Below, piece by piece: positions 33,313-42,204 of a stretch of DNA of 64,000 nt. Every line of letters begins with the position of its first letter. Position 1 is the first letter of the stretch. This DNA is from JAEXOD01 sp963663265 (GTDB taxonomy: Bacteria > Bacteroidota > Ignavibacteria > Ignavibacteriales > Melioribacteraceae): assembly GCA_963663265.2 (NCBI GenBank), contig CAXXXM010000002.1, positions 1,364,001 through 1,428,000 on the forward strand, given 5' to 3'. The translations under genes and the position numbers were made by a program. The notes beneath the pieces were generated by a model, which saw only the letters and a program-made list of their open reading frames with translations, was not told the DNA's origin and did not search any database.

Positions 33313-33696
33313 ATGACTGACATAATTACAAAATATTTTACCCCGCAAGATGCTCAAAAAGCATTACCATTAGTTAAAAGCATCATAAGAGATATAATAA
33401 ATTGTGGCTTAGAATTAAAAGAGTTGTCGGAAAATACTGATAGAGAAGAAGACGAAAACAATAAAATTCGCACTCTAATATTAGATATGCAGAAATATAT
33501 TGAAGAATTAGAAGAGTTAGGTTGTTCTTATAAAGACTGGAGTTTTACAGTTGGATTAGTAGATTTTCCATCTATAATTGATGGGCAAGAAGTGTTTTTA
33601 TGTTGGAGGAGTGACGAAGAAAAAGTTATGTATTATCACTCCCCCCAAGAAGGTTATTCAGGAAGAAAGCCAATTCCTGACATTTATTTTTACTGA
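33313..33696 (+). CDS. DUF2203 family protein
   Basis: The 127-residue soluble protein matches DUF2203. An N-terminal helix with YFTPQDAQKALPLVKSII is followed by an acidic helical hairpin. The conserved C-terminal part reads GLVDFPSIIDGQEVFLCWR, then DEEKVMYYHSPQEGYSGRKPI. The family is of unknown function and is widespread in bacteria; the W-R-x-x-E and H-x-x-x-x-G-x-x-x-R residues are all present. It has its own upstream gap after a terminator. It converges directly with the VUT transporter gene, whose stop is the adjacent base. Confidence 0.88.
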   Translation: MTDIITKYFTPQDAQKALPLVKSIIRDIINCGLELKELSENTDREEDENNKIRTLILDMQKYIEELEELGCSYKDWSFTVGLVDFPSIIDGQEVFLCWRSDEEKVMYYHSPQEGYSGRKPIPDIYFY

Positions 33697-34374
33697 TTAA
33701 TTTACATCTTTAACTAAAAATGGGTTAAAGTTTGTATTGTAATCATAATAATCTTCCGTTTCTTCTTTTTTAAGCCAATTAACAACCTTATAAGTTATTG
33801 GTGTAAACAAAGCCTCAATAGAAGTTTTAACAATATAATTAGCAATAATAATTTCCCAAAGCAGCGGCATTGGCAATTCACCATAAAAGGCAATAAAGCT
33901 AAAAATCAAAGTATCAACAACTTGTCCAAAAATAGTTGAACCAATAGTTCTCATCCAAAGATGTTTACCTTTTGTAATAATTTTCATTTTTGCTAATATA
34001 AATGAATTTGTAAACTCGCCTGAAAAATAGGCAACCAAACTTGCTAAAACTATTCTTGGTGCAGTTCCTAAAATATCCATATAAGCCTGTTGCCTTCCCC
34101 ATTCAGCGGCTGCTGGCAACCACCCAACAACAATTAAAACAGCAGACATTAAAAGTGATGAGCTAAAACCAAGCCAAATAACTTTTCTTGATCTTTTATA
34201 ACCGTACACTTCTGTTAAAATGTCACCAAATATATAACTTAATGGAAAAACAATAATTCCACCATCAATGCTTAAAAAGCCAACGTTAAAAATTTTTGTT
34301 GATGCTATATTAGAAATTAATAAAACAGCAACAAAAAATGCAGTAATACTATCTAAATGTTTGTAACCTTTCAT
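33697..34374 (-). CDS. VUT-family transporter, probable queuosine precursor transporter
   Basis: This 225-residue integral membrane protein has about six helices. It carries the family motifs SNIASTKIFNVGFLSIDGG, FPLSYIFGDILTEVYGYKRSRKVIW and STIFGQVVDTLIFSFIAFYG. The VUT/YhhQ family imports 7-cyano-7-deazaguanine (preQ0) or preQ1 for queuosine in tRNA; that is family knowledge. The gene overlaps the OsmC stop by four bases (ATGA) and is therefore translationally coupled to it. The neighbouring NCS2 permease and cytosine deaminase suggest a wider nucleobase-uptake theme. Confidence 0.9.
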   Translation of the reverse strand: MKGYKHLDSITAFFVAVLLISNIASTKIFNVGFLSIDGGIIVFPLSYIFGDILTEVYGYKRSRKVIWLGFSSSLLMSAVLIVVGWLPAAAEWGRQQAYMDILGTAPRIVLASLVAYFSGEFTNSFILAKMKIITKGKHLWMRTIGSTIFGQVVDTLIFSFIAFYGELPMPLLWEIIIANYIVKTSIEALFTPITYKVVNWLKKEETEDYYDYNTNFNPFLVKDVN

Positions 34375-34793
34375 TCAACAATCCTAAACGAATGAGTAAT
34401 TTCAATTGCTTTTTGCAGCATTGCAGTAACACTACAATACTTTGTTTGAGAAAGCTCAATAGCTCTTTCAACATCCTTTTCAGGTATATTTTTCCCTTTA
34501 AAAACATATTCTATGTTGATTTTGGTAAAAACCTGTGGATGTTCTTCTTGCATTTCTGCAGTTATGTTCATTTCAAAATCTTCTATTTTTAGTCTTTTTT
34601 TCTCTAAAATTGTTATTACATCACTTCCGGTGCAGCCACCTAAAGCAATTAATAATAATTCTTTTGGTCTTACCGCACCGTCGCTTCCACCAAAAGCAGC
34701 AGGACCATCCATCATAACCCAATGGTTAGAGTCAGCTTTACCTGTAAATGTAACGCCTTTAATATGTTTTACAACAGCAGTTTTTGTTGCCAT
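34371..34793 (-). CDS. OsmC/Ohr-family protein
   Basis: The 140-residue protein has the two reactive cysteines of OsmC-type thiol peroxidases: Cys54 in ALGGCTGSDVITIL and Cys120 in TKYCSVTAML. The beta-rich N-terminal half (VKGVTFTG, HWVMMDGPAAFGG) and the RPKELLLIAL helix are typical. It probably reduces organic hydroperoxides or handles other thiol-reactive compounds in the cytoplasm. It lies 14 bases after the cytosine deaminase gene and overlaps the VUT transporter start by four bases. Confidence 0.9.
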   Translation of the reverse strand: MATKTAVVKHIKGVTFTGKADSNHWVMMDGPAAFGGSDGAVRPKELLLIALGGCTGSDVITILEKKRLKIEDFEMNITAEMQEEHPQVFTKINIEYVFKGKNIPEKDVERAIELSQTKYCSVTAMLQKAIEITHSFRIVE

Positions 34794-34807
34794 GTAATAC
34801 TCCTTTC

Positions 34808-35242
34808 TTATAATTCCCCTATATCTTCATTCCAAAGTTTTGGGTTGTTGTTAATAAATGTCTTCATTAAATTTTTACATTCTTCATTATCAAGATCATT
34901 AACTTCAACACCATGACTTTCCATAAATTCTTTTGAACCCGGAAAAGTAACAGATTCACCGGCATATACTTTTTTTATTCCAAACTGTACAATAGCACCA
35001 CCACATAAATAACAGGGCATTAAAGTAGAATAAAGTATAGTATCTTTATATGTGCCGATTCTGCCTGCATTTTGCAAACAGTCAATTTCAGCATGAATAA
35101 TAGGGTCATTTTTTTGTACACGTCTGTTATGTCCTCTTCCTATAATTTTACCATCTTTTACCAAAACAGAGCCAATTGGAATACCACCTTCTTGAAGACC
35201 TAATTTTGCCTCTTCAATAGCGGCTGCCATAAATTCATCCAT
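34808..35242 (-). CDS. yeast-type cytosine deaminase (CDA fold)
   Basis: The 144-residue protein has the zinc site His50-Ala-Glu52 (IIHAEIDCLQNAGRIG) and Pro-Cys77-x-x-Cys80 (LMPCYLCGG). Beyond these shared CDA motifs it follows fungal Fcy1-type cytosine deaminase along its length: LGLQEGGIPIGSVLV, GRGHNRRVQK, YKDTILYSTL, and above all the C-terminal end NPKLWNEDIGEL, where yeast has a near-identical W-x-EDIGE. It should convert cytosine to uracil, unlike the unrelated amidohydrolase CodA of enterobacteria. The NCS2 permease gene 23 bases upstream could supply the base. Confidence 0.85.
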   Translation of the reverse strand: MDEFMAAAIEEAKLGLQEGGIPIGSVLVKDGKIIGRGHNRRVQKNDPIIHAEIDCLQNAGRIGTYKDTILYSTLMPCYLCGGAIVQFGIKKVYAGESVTFPGSKEFMESHGVEVNDLDNEECKNLMKTFINNNPKLWNEDIGEL

Positions 35243-35265
35243 AGTTCACCTCATATTTGTTTTTT

Positions 35266-36576
35266 TCAATAAGGATAGAATATATAAAATAAAACCGAAA
35301 GAGTAGATAAAACCCACATTCCCGGCTTAATTTGTTTTATCTTACCTGCAAATATACTTATAATTACATATATAATAAATGATGAAGTCATTCCTATACC
35401 TAAATTATATGTAAAACACATCATAATTATTGTAATAAAAACGGGAATAACTTCTGTTAAGTCATCAAAATTAATATTTCTAATAGGATTCATCATTAAC
35501 AAACCAACAACAATTAAAGCCGGACCATATGCAATGGCTGGAATTGCAATAAACAAAGGAGCTAAAAATAGTGCAGATAAAAAAAGCAAAGAAGTAACAA
35601 CTGCTGTTAACCCTGTACGTCCTCCTTCTTCAATACCCGTAGCAGATTCAATATAAGTCCCTGTTGTTGTTGTTCCACAAACGGCACCAACTACTGTGGC
35701 TAAAGCGTCGCATAACATCGGTTTTTCAATCTCAGGCAGGTTCCCTTTTTCGTCAAGCATATCCGATTTATATGCCAAGCCAATTAAAGTACCCATAGTA
35801 TCTACAAAATCCATTACAAACACCGTTAGAAGAACAGCAAAAAAGCCCCAATTTAATGCTCCTTTTAAATCAAATTCTCCAAAAATTGGAGATATATCAG
35901 GAGGCATGGAAATTATTTCTTTTGGCATATCGGCTATACCTAAAACAAATGCTATTACCGATGTAGCTAAAATACCAATAATCATTGCTCCATTAACTTT
36001 TTTTATCATCAAAAAGCCGATTATTAAAAATCCAACCAATGAAAGAAAAATTGCCGGATTAGTAAAATTGCCAACTTTTACGGGTGCACCGGGGACTCCA
36101 ACCGCAACTATTCCTGTTTCGTTTAACCCAATAAATGCTAAAAACAGCCCTATTCCAACAGTAAAAGCTATTTTAAGATTATTTGGAATAGAATCTGCCA
36201 GCCAAGTACGAATTTTTAAAACAGTAATTAAAGTAAAAAGAACACCACCAATAAAAATGGCTCCTATTGCAGTCTGCCAGCTATATCCCAAAACATTAAC
36301 AACAGTATAAGCAATAAAGGCATTTTCGCCCATATAAGGAGCAATAGCAAATGGACGTTTTGCATAAACCCCCATTATGAAAGTACCAAAAAAAGCACTA
36401 ATTATTGTAGCTGTCATTGAAGGACCAAACGGAATACCCGCTGCTTCTAAAATTTTTGGATTTACAATTATAATATATGCCATTGTAATAAAAGTAGTAA
36501 ATCCTGCTGTAACTTCTTTTTTAATAGAAGAATTGTACTTATCAATTTCAAAATATTTTAACAAAAAATCTTTCAT
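35266..36576 (-). CDS. NCS2-family nucleobase permease (AzgA/PbuG-like)
   Basis: The 436-residue protein has a 12 to 14 helix topology. It carries AzgA-branch signatures: KKEVTAGFTTFITMAYIIIVNP at the N-terminus, PFAIAPYMGENAFIAYTVV, FVMDFVDTMGTLIGLAYKSD and GTTTTGTYIESATGIEEGGRTGLTAVVT. This branch typically imports adenine, guanine or hypoxanthine by proton symport; the uracil/xanthine branch has different motifs. Lying upstream of a cytosine deaminase gene, it may accept cytosine as well; that extension is inference. It is the probable first gene of the transporter, deaminase, OsmC and VUT operon. Confidence 0.92.
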   Translation of the reverse strand: MKDFLLKYFEIDKYNSSIKKEVTAGFTTFITMAYIIIVNPKILEAAGIPFGPSMTATIISAFFGTFIMGVYAKRPFAIAPYMGENAFIAYTVVNVLGYSWQTAIGAIFIGGVLFTLITVLKIRTWLADSIPNNLKIAFTVGIGLFLAFIGLNETGIVAVGVPGAPVKVGNFTNPAIFLSLVGFLIIGFLMIKKVNGAMIIGILATSVIAFVLGIADMPKEIISMPPDISPIFGEFDLKGALNWGFFAVLLTVFVMDFVDTMGTLIGLAYKSDMLDEKGNLPEIEKPMLCDALATVVGAVCGTTTTGTYIESATGIEEGGRTGLTAVVTSLLFLSALFLAPLFIAIPAIAYGPALIVVGLLMMNPIRNINFDDLTEVIPVFITIIMMCFTYNLGIGMTSSFIIYVIISIFAGKIKQIKPGMWVLSTLSVLFYIFYPY

Positions 36577-36598
36577 AATAATACCAAATTATAAATCA

Positions 36599-37357
36599 TC
36601 ATTTCCTATTCTTAGATAACATATCATATAACCAGTTAGGTAGTAACCCTACAAATTTTGCCCCCAAAGTTGTTGGCAAAGGGAACTGGATTATTCTTTT
36701 TTCTTTTTTTATTCCATTTAATATGTATTTAGCTGCTTGTTCCGGTTGAAGTAAAAAAGGCATTTCAAATTCGTTGATATCCGTCATTGGGGTTTTAACA
36801 AATCCGGGTTTAATAGTTAAAACCTTAACATTGTGTTTTATTAATTCAACTCTTAAACCTTCCAAATAAATAGAAGAAGCCGCTTTGCTTGCACAATAAA
36901 ATCCACTTCCGGAATAACCTCTATTATCAGCCAAAGACGAAACTCCGGCAATTAGCCCTGCTTTATTCTTCATCATATTTGGAAGTAATTGTTCAATCCA
37001 ATAAACTTGTCCTAAAAAGTTTGTAGCAAATGTTTTTTCAGCAAGTTCTGAATTATAGTTTTCAACAGTCATATAATAACCAACACCGGAATTAAGAATT
37101 GCAATGTCAATTTTGTTTTCCTTTTCTGAAATAACTTTATAAGCTTGAAAAACGGATTCTTTATCACCAACATCATTAGCAATACAATGAATTGAAGCAG
37201 GTTTTCCTTCTAATTCTTTTTTAATCTCTTCAAGCAAATTTACCCTGCGTGCAGTAATAAACAGATTACATTTGTATTCTGCCAACGCTTTTACTAAAGC
37301 TTTACCAATTCCAGATGAAGCACCTGTAATTATTATGTTTTTATTTTCAAATGTCAC
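36599..37357 (-). CDS. short-chain dehydrogenase/reductase
   Basis: This 252-residue classical SDR has TGASSGIG (11-18) for NAD(P) binding, ND/NSGVGYY, the catalytic Ser140/Ser141 in AGVSS, and Tyr154-x-x-x-Lys158 in FYCASKAA. The C-terminal PGFVKTPMTD loop and a hydrophobic tail (GLLPNWLYDML) resemble the membrane-associated DltE/YqjQ-like SDRs. ARRVN after strand 2 suggests NADPH preference. The substrate is unknown. Its start overlaps the end of the TrpF-like gene by 11 bases, so the two are probably co-translated. Confidence 0.9.
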   Translation of the reverse strand: MTFENKNIIITGASSGIGKALVKALAEYKCNLFITARRVNLLEEIKKELEGKPASIHCIANDVGDKESVFQAYKVISEKENKIDIAILNSGVGYYMTVENYNSELAEKTFATNFLGQVYWIEQLLPNMMKNKAGLIAGVSSLADNRGYSGSGFYCASKAASSIYLEGLRVELIKHNVKVLTIKPGFVKTPMTDINEFEMPFLLQPEQAAKYILNGIKKEKRIIQFPLPTTLGAKFVGLLPNWLYDMLSKNRK

Positions 37358-38054
37358 TTTGTTTAAGCCTATTTATTTCTTGTCCAATTTCTTCAAAGCC
37401 TTTTTTAGCTTCATCAATAAAGCGTTTAACTAAATCAAAATCTTTTCTACCGTCTTTGCCTTCAACTCCCGTATGTACATCAACACCGGCAGGTTTAACG
37501 GCTATTATAGCTTCTCTAACATTATTTGGATTAAGCCCGCCTGCTAAAATTACAGGTTTTGGAGAAAGTTTAATAACTTCTCTGCTTATGTTCCAATCAT
37601 GTGTTTTTCCGGTTGCTCCTGATGCACCTGTTGAAGGATCAAATGTATCGGTAATATAAGCATCTATCCAATTACTGTGTTCGTTAACGATATTAAAAAT
37701 TTCTTGATTGGAATATTCGCCAATAACCAAACTTTTAATAACCTCTAACTCCGGCATTAACTGTTTTAACTTTATTAATTCTTCTTTGCTAATTTTACCA
37801 TGCAGCTGAATAACAGGAATATTTAATTTTTTAACAAATTCAACAATTTCATCAGCTTGATTTAAATAAGTAATTAATACCCCTTTTCGAGGTGGTTTTA
37901 TTTCTTTTATTAATTCCGCAGCTTCATCCTCGGTTAAATCTTCTTTATTTACTGGAAGCCTTAATGGAAAACCAAAATAATCTGTTCCAAGGTCAGCCAA
38001 TAAAACAAGTTCTTTTTTGTCAATTATTCCTGCTATTTGTATTAAATTTTTCAT
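37347..38054 (-). CDS. TrpF-like (phosphoribosylanthranilate isomerase family) protein lacking the catalytic Cys
   Basis: The 235-residue TIM-barrel protein resembles TrpF. PVIQLHGKISKEEL, DTFDPSTGASGATGKTHDW (general-acid Asp region plus the GxTGKTxDW loop), VILAGGLNPNNV and GVDVHTGVE are in order. The N-terminal strand, however, reads LIQIAGIID where TrpF has K-I-C-G-L: the general-base cysteine is Ala8 (codon GCA). GVDVxSGVE also has His-Thr in place of the usual Ser-Ser. No other trp gene is nearby, and the partner gene is an SDR. TrpF activity is therefore doubtful, and a paralogue with another role is more likely. Confidence 0.75.
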   Translation of the reverse strand: MKNLIQIAGIIDKKELVLLADLGTDYFGFPLRLPVNKEDLTEDEAAELIKEIKPPRKGVLITYLNQADEIVEFVKKLNIPVIQLHGKISKEELIKLKQLMPELEVIKSLVIGEYSNQEIFNIVNEHSNWIDAYITDTFDPSTGASGATGKTHDWNISREVIKLSPKPVILAGGLNPNNVREAIIAVKPAGVDVHTGVEGKDGRKDFDLVKRFIDEAKKGFEEIGQEINRLKQSDI

Positions 38055-38182
38055 ATTTTAATTTGTTTCTCTTTTTTAATTAACAAAAATATAAATTATT
38101 TTGATAAGTTACTTAACAATTTGTCGGCTTTGATGATAACACATTAGTTTACTATTTATTATTATTTGATTTGAAGGATTTA

Positions 38183-39985
38183 ATGAAAAATTTAAGAGTT
38201 GGTTTCTATCTATTTATTCTGGTGTTTAATTTCCAATTTGGTTTAAGTCTTATTTATGCAAGCGGTATCAAGGATTTTGTTGTGAGTCCATATTTTGATG
38301 AACAGGTATGTTTATTTAATTATTCCCCAGAAATTAAAGTTTTAATAAATGCTCCATCTATTGAAAAATTTGATCCTCAAAAACCAACATGCATAATGTT
38401 ATATGCATTACCAAATGGAAACATAATTGAATGGACAGCTGGAAAGAAATTAAATGAAGGGGACAATTTCCATTATGGTATTCAGCATGTTGGAGCTCAA
38501 ACAAGATTTTTGCGAAATACATTGGTTAATGAAAACTTAGTTATTGTGTATTTAGAAAACAACGAAAAAAGTTGGCCCGCATGGAAAGCAAAGCATATTG
38601 AAAACCACGAAGTAATTATTAAACAATTAGTAGAATACATTAAAAGCCTATTTGTTGAATATAATCCTTACGTTGTTCTAACCGGTCATAGTGGAGGAGG
38701 AAGGTTTACATTTTCTTTTATGGATGCTTTTTCTGAAATTCCTTCATATGTTAAACGGATAAGTTTTTTAGAAAGCGATTATGGTTATGAATTAAAATAT
38801 AAAGACAAACTTATAAATTGGTTAAATGCCTCTGAGGAAAATTACTTAAGTGTTATTGTTTACAACGATAGTCTTGCATTGTTAAATGGAAACAGAATAG
38901 TTTCCGATACAGGTGGAACTTGGACAAGAAGTCGTATGATGAAAGATGACTTTTCAAAAGTATTTAAGTTTAATTATACAATAGATGATAATTTTATGAA
39001 GTTTGAAACATTAAATGGGCGAGTAAAATTTAATCTTAAGCAAAACCCAAATAAGGAAATTTTCCATACAGTTGTAGTTGAAAAAACCGGGTTCATACAG
39101 GGCATCTTATCCGGTACTAAGTATGAAGAAGATAAATATACGTATTATAGCGAGCCTGCATATAAAGATTTAATTCAATCGGCTAATTTGCAGCCAAAAC
39201 CATTTGCTATTCCACCTCGTGGAAAAGAGAATTTAACAGGCTTTGAATTTATGAAATTGATTGATACTTTGTCATTTTTAGAAAGAGAAAACTTAATTTA
39301 TAATGAATTTGAAAAAGGGAATATTCCGAGTTTTTACAGAAAATTAGTGACTATTACGTCCAAATTTCTTGATACAGCCGGAATTGAACACGAATTAGTA
39401 TATCAGGTTATGCCTGATTATTTAGCAATTGGTTCAGATGAAGACTATTGTAGAATAGCAATGGGACCAATGACAGCTCAAAAAATTGCAGATTTATATG
39501 GAGCAATTTTACCAACTCCAAAATTAGTAGATGATATATACAAAAACAGTTCAGTTAGATTAGAACCTGTTACTTATTATCCCAAAGAAAACAATAACGA
39601 AAAAATCTATATGTTTGTTAAACATAATACTGCAATAGATAGTCAATTAACAAATGAATCATACAAACAAGGTGATTTGATTGGTGGAATCAAAAAGGAT
39701 GTAGTTATATGTGGTTTGTTGGCAGATACAAACAGAGTAAATCACGTTTCAATTTATGGATGGCACAGATTAGATGGTAAAGCTATTCAACCGTTAACAA
39801 ATATTCATAAAAACTCATACGTTGATTACAGTCACGGTGTTAGATTGATTAACAACGAAGCACTATTAGACGGTAGTTTAATTAAAATATCTGATTTGCT
39901 AAAAGATATAAATCTTTATAAATTAGTGAGTGATGAAGATATTCCTTTAAACAAAACTCAATATTTTCAACAGATTCATCAATAA
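38183..39985 (+). CDS. secreted two-domain protein: alpha/beta-hydrolase-like half plus uncharacterised C-terminal domain
   Basis: The 600-residue product has a signal peptide (about 1-27, ending YASG). The first half (about 30-300) looks like an alpha/beta hydrolase: VVLTGHSGGGRFTFSF places a nucleophile Ser170 in GxSxG, and an earlier LENNEKSWPAWKAKH segment lies near the expected oxyanion region. The second half (about 370-600) is a separate domain with PDYLAIGSDEDY, MGPMTAQKIADLYGAILPTPKL, FVKHNTAI, HVSIYGWHRLDG and VDYSHGVRLI (Asp548 and His551). I have an impression of this domain from other secreted bacterial proteins but know no function for it. The start ATG at 38183 has AAGGA just upstream; an in-frame TTG at 38171 is less likely. 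Confidence 0.75.
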   Translation: MKNLRVGFYLFILVFNFQFGLSLIYASGIKDFVVSPYFDEQVCLFNYSPEIKVLINAPSIEKFDPQKPTCIMLYALPNGNIIEWTAGKKLNEGDNFHYGIQHVGAQTRFLRNTLVNENLVIVYLENNEKSWPAWKAKHIENHEVIIKQLVEYIKSLFVEYNPYVVLTGHSGGGRFTFSFMDAFSEIPSYVKRISFLESDYGYELKYKDKLINWLNASEENYLSVIVYNDSLALLNGNRIVSDTGGTWTRSRMMKDDFSKVFKFNYTIDDNFMKFETLNGRVKFNLKQNPNKEIFHTVVVEKTGFIQGILSGTKYEEDKYTYYSEPAYKDLIQSANLQPKPFAIPPRGKENLTGFEFMKLIDTLSFLERENLIYNEFEKGNIPSFYRKLVTITSKFLDTAGIEHELVYQVMPDYLAIGSDEDYCRIAMGPMTAQKIADLYGAILPTPKLVDDIYKNSSVRLEPVTYYPKENNNEKIYMFVKHNTAIDSQLTNESYKQGDLIGGIKKDVVICGLLADTNRVNHVSIYGWHRLDGKAIQPLTNIHKNSYVDYSHGVRLINNEALLDGSLIKISDLLKDINLYKLVSDEDIPLNKTQYFQQIHQ

Positions 39986-40050
39986 AATGTATAATCATTT
40001 TATTTATTGTAATATTTTGTTATTTTAAGTTTGGTAAATTTGAGCTGTGG

Positions 40051-42108
40051 ATGAGAAAAAGTACTGTTATAGCATGTGGCATAAAAATATTCATAATATG
40101 TTTGATTTTTAATCAAAATATTTTTTCTTCAGGGGTTATTGCTGAAAGAATAAATAGATTGGATTCATTAATCCCAACCTTGCAAGAGAGTGCAAAAATA
40201 GATTCAATTCTTGTTCTAGTTGACTTGTGCAGTTATGATTTACCTTATATAGGTTTAAAATGGGGTAATGATGGGCTTGACTTAATAAGAGAAAACCAAA
40301 AATTCAAATATAAAAAAGGTTATCTATTTAACTTTATTGGCAAAATATACAACCAAACAGATGATTTTAAAAATGCCGAATATTACTTTCAAAAAGCAAA
40401 AAATACAATGGAAAAGCATGATGATAAGTATGGCTTAGCTATAGCTTATTATTATATAGCTTATAATGCAATTTCATTAAGAAATTTTCAGTTGGCTGGG
40501 GATTATTTTTTAAAGGCAATAAATTTTGCAAAAGAAAGCAATAATATAAAAATTATTGCAGATGCAAACAGCAGTCTTGGTGTACTAAATTATATCTTGG
40601 GAAACAACAAAGAATCTCTCAGTAGATCATTTAGAGGATTAGAATTAAGTACTAAAATAGATTATAAAGAAGGAATGGCTTTAGCCTGCGAGCATTTAGG
40701 CTTAACTTATTTGAGCATCTCCGATTATCCTAACACTAAAAAATATCTTGAAAAGGCTTTGTATCTTCAAGAATTTATTGGTAATAAATTTGGAATTGCT
40801 GAAGCAATGGAAAGTTTTAGCGTTTATTATTTATACCAAAATGATAATAATAAAGCATTGGAGTTATTAAACAAATCTTTATTACTATCTGAAGAATTAA
40901 ATGTTAAACAATCAATTGCTTCTGCACTTACAAACTTGGGAGCTGTTTACGAAAACGTAGGCGATTATCCAAAATCTTTATCATATTTTGCTAATTCAAT
41001 TAAAATTCTTGAAGAACTAAACGATTTACGAGGCTTATATTATGCTTATAGAAGGATGTCGTACACTTATGAAAAAATTGGGGAATATAAAAAAGCTTTA
41101 GAGAGTTATCGCCTATTTAAGAATATTTACGACTCTGTTTATACAGATATAAGGGCACAAACCATTTATGGTTTGGAATCGAAAATTGAATCCACACAAA
41201 AAGATTATGAATTAAGAAAATTAGCCTTGCAAAACGAATCTACAAAAAAAATCCAAATCTATTTGTTTGCAAGTTTAATAATGGCTTGTATTGTTATTTT
41301 GGTTATATATTATGCATTAGCACAAAAAAAGAGAGTAAACCAAAAACTTGCTTATATTAATAAACAATTGGAAGAGAATCAAGAAGCCCTGGAAACAGCA
41401 AATAATAATCTAACAAATGCAAATAAAGAGAAAGATAAGTTTATTAAAATTTTGGCACATGATTTACGCTCTCCATTTTTTGGTATATTAGGAATTTCAA
41501 GTTTGATTGCAAGTGATTTTGATTCTTTTCAAAAACATGAAATGAAACAACACCTTTATTCTCTTAATGGTGCATTACGAACTTTATTTGAACTTTTGGA
41601 TAACTTACTTACTTGGAGCAGATTTAACAGCCGTAAAATTTCTTATACTCCCGAAACATTTAATGCTTCGGAAATTATTAATAATTCATTTGATATTTTT
41701 AAATTTAATTTACTTGAAAAATCAATTAATCCCATAATTTCAATAGATGATAAAATACCTATACATGCCGATAAAAACATGTTTGAATCCACTATTCGTA
41801 ACTTAATTTCAAATGCTATTAAGTTTTCAACACATGGGGGTAAAATTCAAATATATGCAGAAAAGATTGGTGATTTTTTAAGTATCGAAGTCGCTGACGA
41901 AGGGGTTGGTATTGATCAAGATACTATAAACAATATACTTAAAAATAAATCTGTTTCAACACCCGGAACCAAAAATGAAAAAGGTTCGGGACTTGGTTTA
42001 GAATTATGTCAAGAGTTTGTTGTTAAAAATGGTGGCGAATTTTTTATAGAAAGCAATAACAATTTTGGCACAAAAATTAAATTTACCACTCCTTTAAGTA
42101 AATCCTAA
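40051..42108 (+). CDS. TPR-containing membrane sensor histidine kinase
   Basis: The 685-residue protein has a signal or anchor helix (about 5-26), periplasmic TPR repeats (about 85-350; repeated motifs such as ALANLGAVYENVGDYPKSLSYF), a membrane helix (about 408-430, IYLFASLIMACIVILVIYYA), a coiled coil (about 435-462), and a cytoplasmic kinase. The HisKA domain has His470 in ILAHDLRSPFFG. The HATPase_c domain has NLISNAIKFS (N box), VADEGVGID (G1) and GSGLGLELC (G2). It should autophosphorylate in response to a periplasmic partner bound by the TPRs. No response regulator gene is adjacent. The FadL porin gene follows. Confidence 0.9.
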   Translation: MRKSTVIACGIKIFIICLIFNQNIFSSGVIAERINRLDSLIPTLQESAKIDSILVLVDLCSYDLPYIGLKWGNDGLDLIRENQKFKYKKGYLFNFIGKIYNQTDDFKNAEYYFQKAKNTMEKHDDKYGLAIAYYYIAYNAISLRNFQLAGDYFLKAINFAKESNNIKIIADANSSLGVLNYILGNNKESLSRSFRGLELSTKIDYKEGMALACEHLGLTYLSISDYPNTKKYLEKALYLQEFIGNKFGIAEAMESFSVYYLYQNDNNKALELLNKSLLLSEELNVKQSIASALTNLGAVYENVGDYPKSLSYFANSIKILEELNDLRGLYYAYRRMSYTYEKIGEYKKALESYRLFKNIYDSVYTDIRAQTIYGLESKIESTQKDYELRKLALQNESTKKIQIYLFASLIMACIVILVIYYALAQKKRVNQKLAYINKQLEENQEALETANNNLTNANKEKDKFIKILAHDLRSPFFGILGISSLIASDFDSFQKHEMKQHLYSLNGALRTLFELLDNLLTWSRFNSRKISYTPETFNASEIINNSFDIFKFNLLEKSINPIISIDDKIPIHADKNMFESTIRNLISNAIKFSTHGGKIQIYAEKIGDFLSIEVADEGVGIDQDTINNILKNKSVSTPGTKNEKGSGLGLELCQEFVVKNGGEFFIESNNNFGTKIKFTTPLSKS

Positions 42109-42204
42109 AACAATATTAGTTTCTGAATCCTTTTAAACGATACTTCATCTTATTAATCAGCATAGTAACAAAAACTATCTAATTAATAACAATGGGGTAT
42201 TTAT

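Noticed and set aside
35696..36310. 204-codon plus-strand frame
   Set aside because: It is entirely antisense to the NCS2 permease gene, whose family motifs run through the whole interval.
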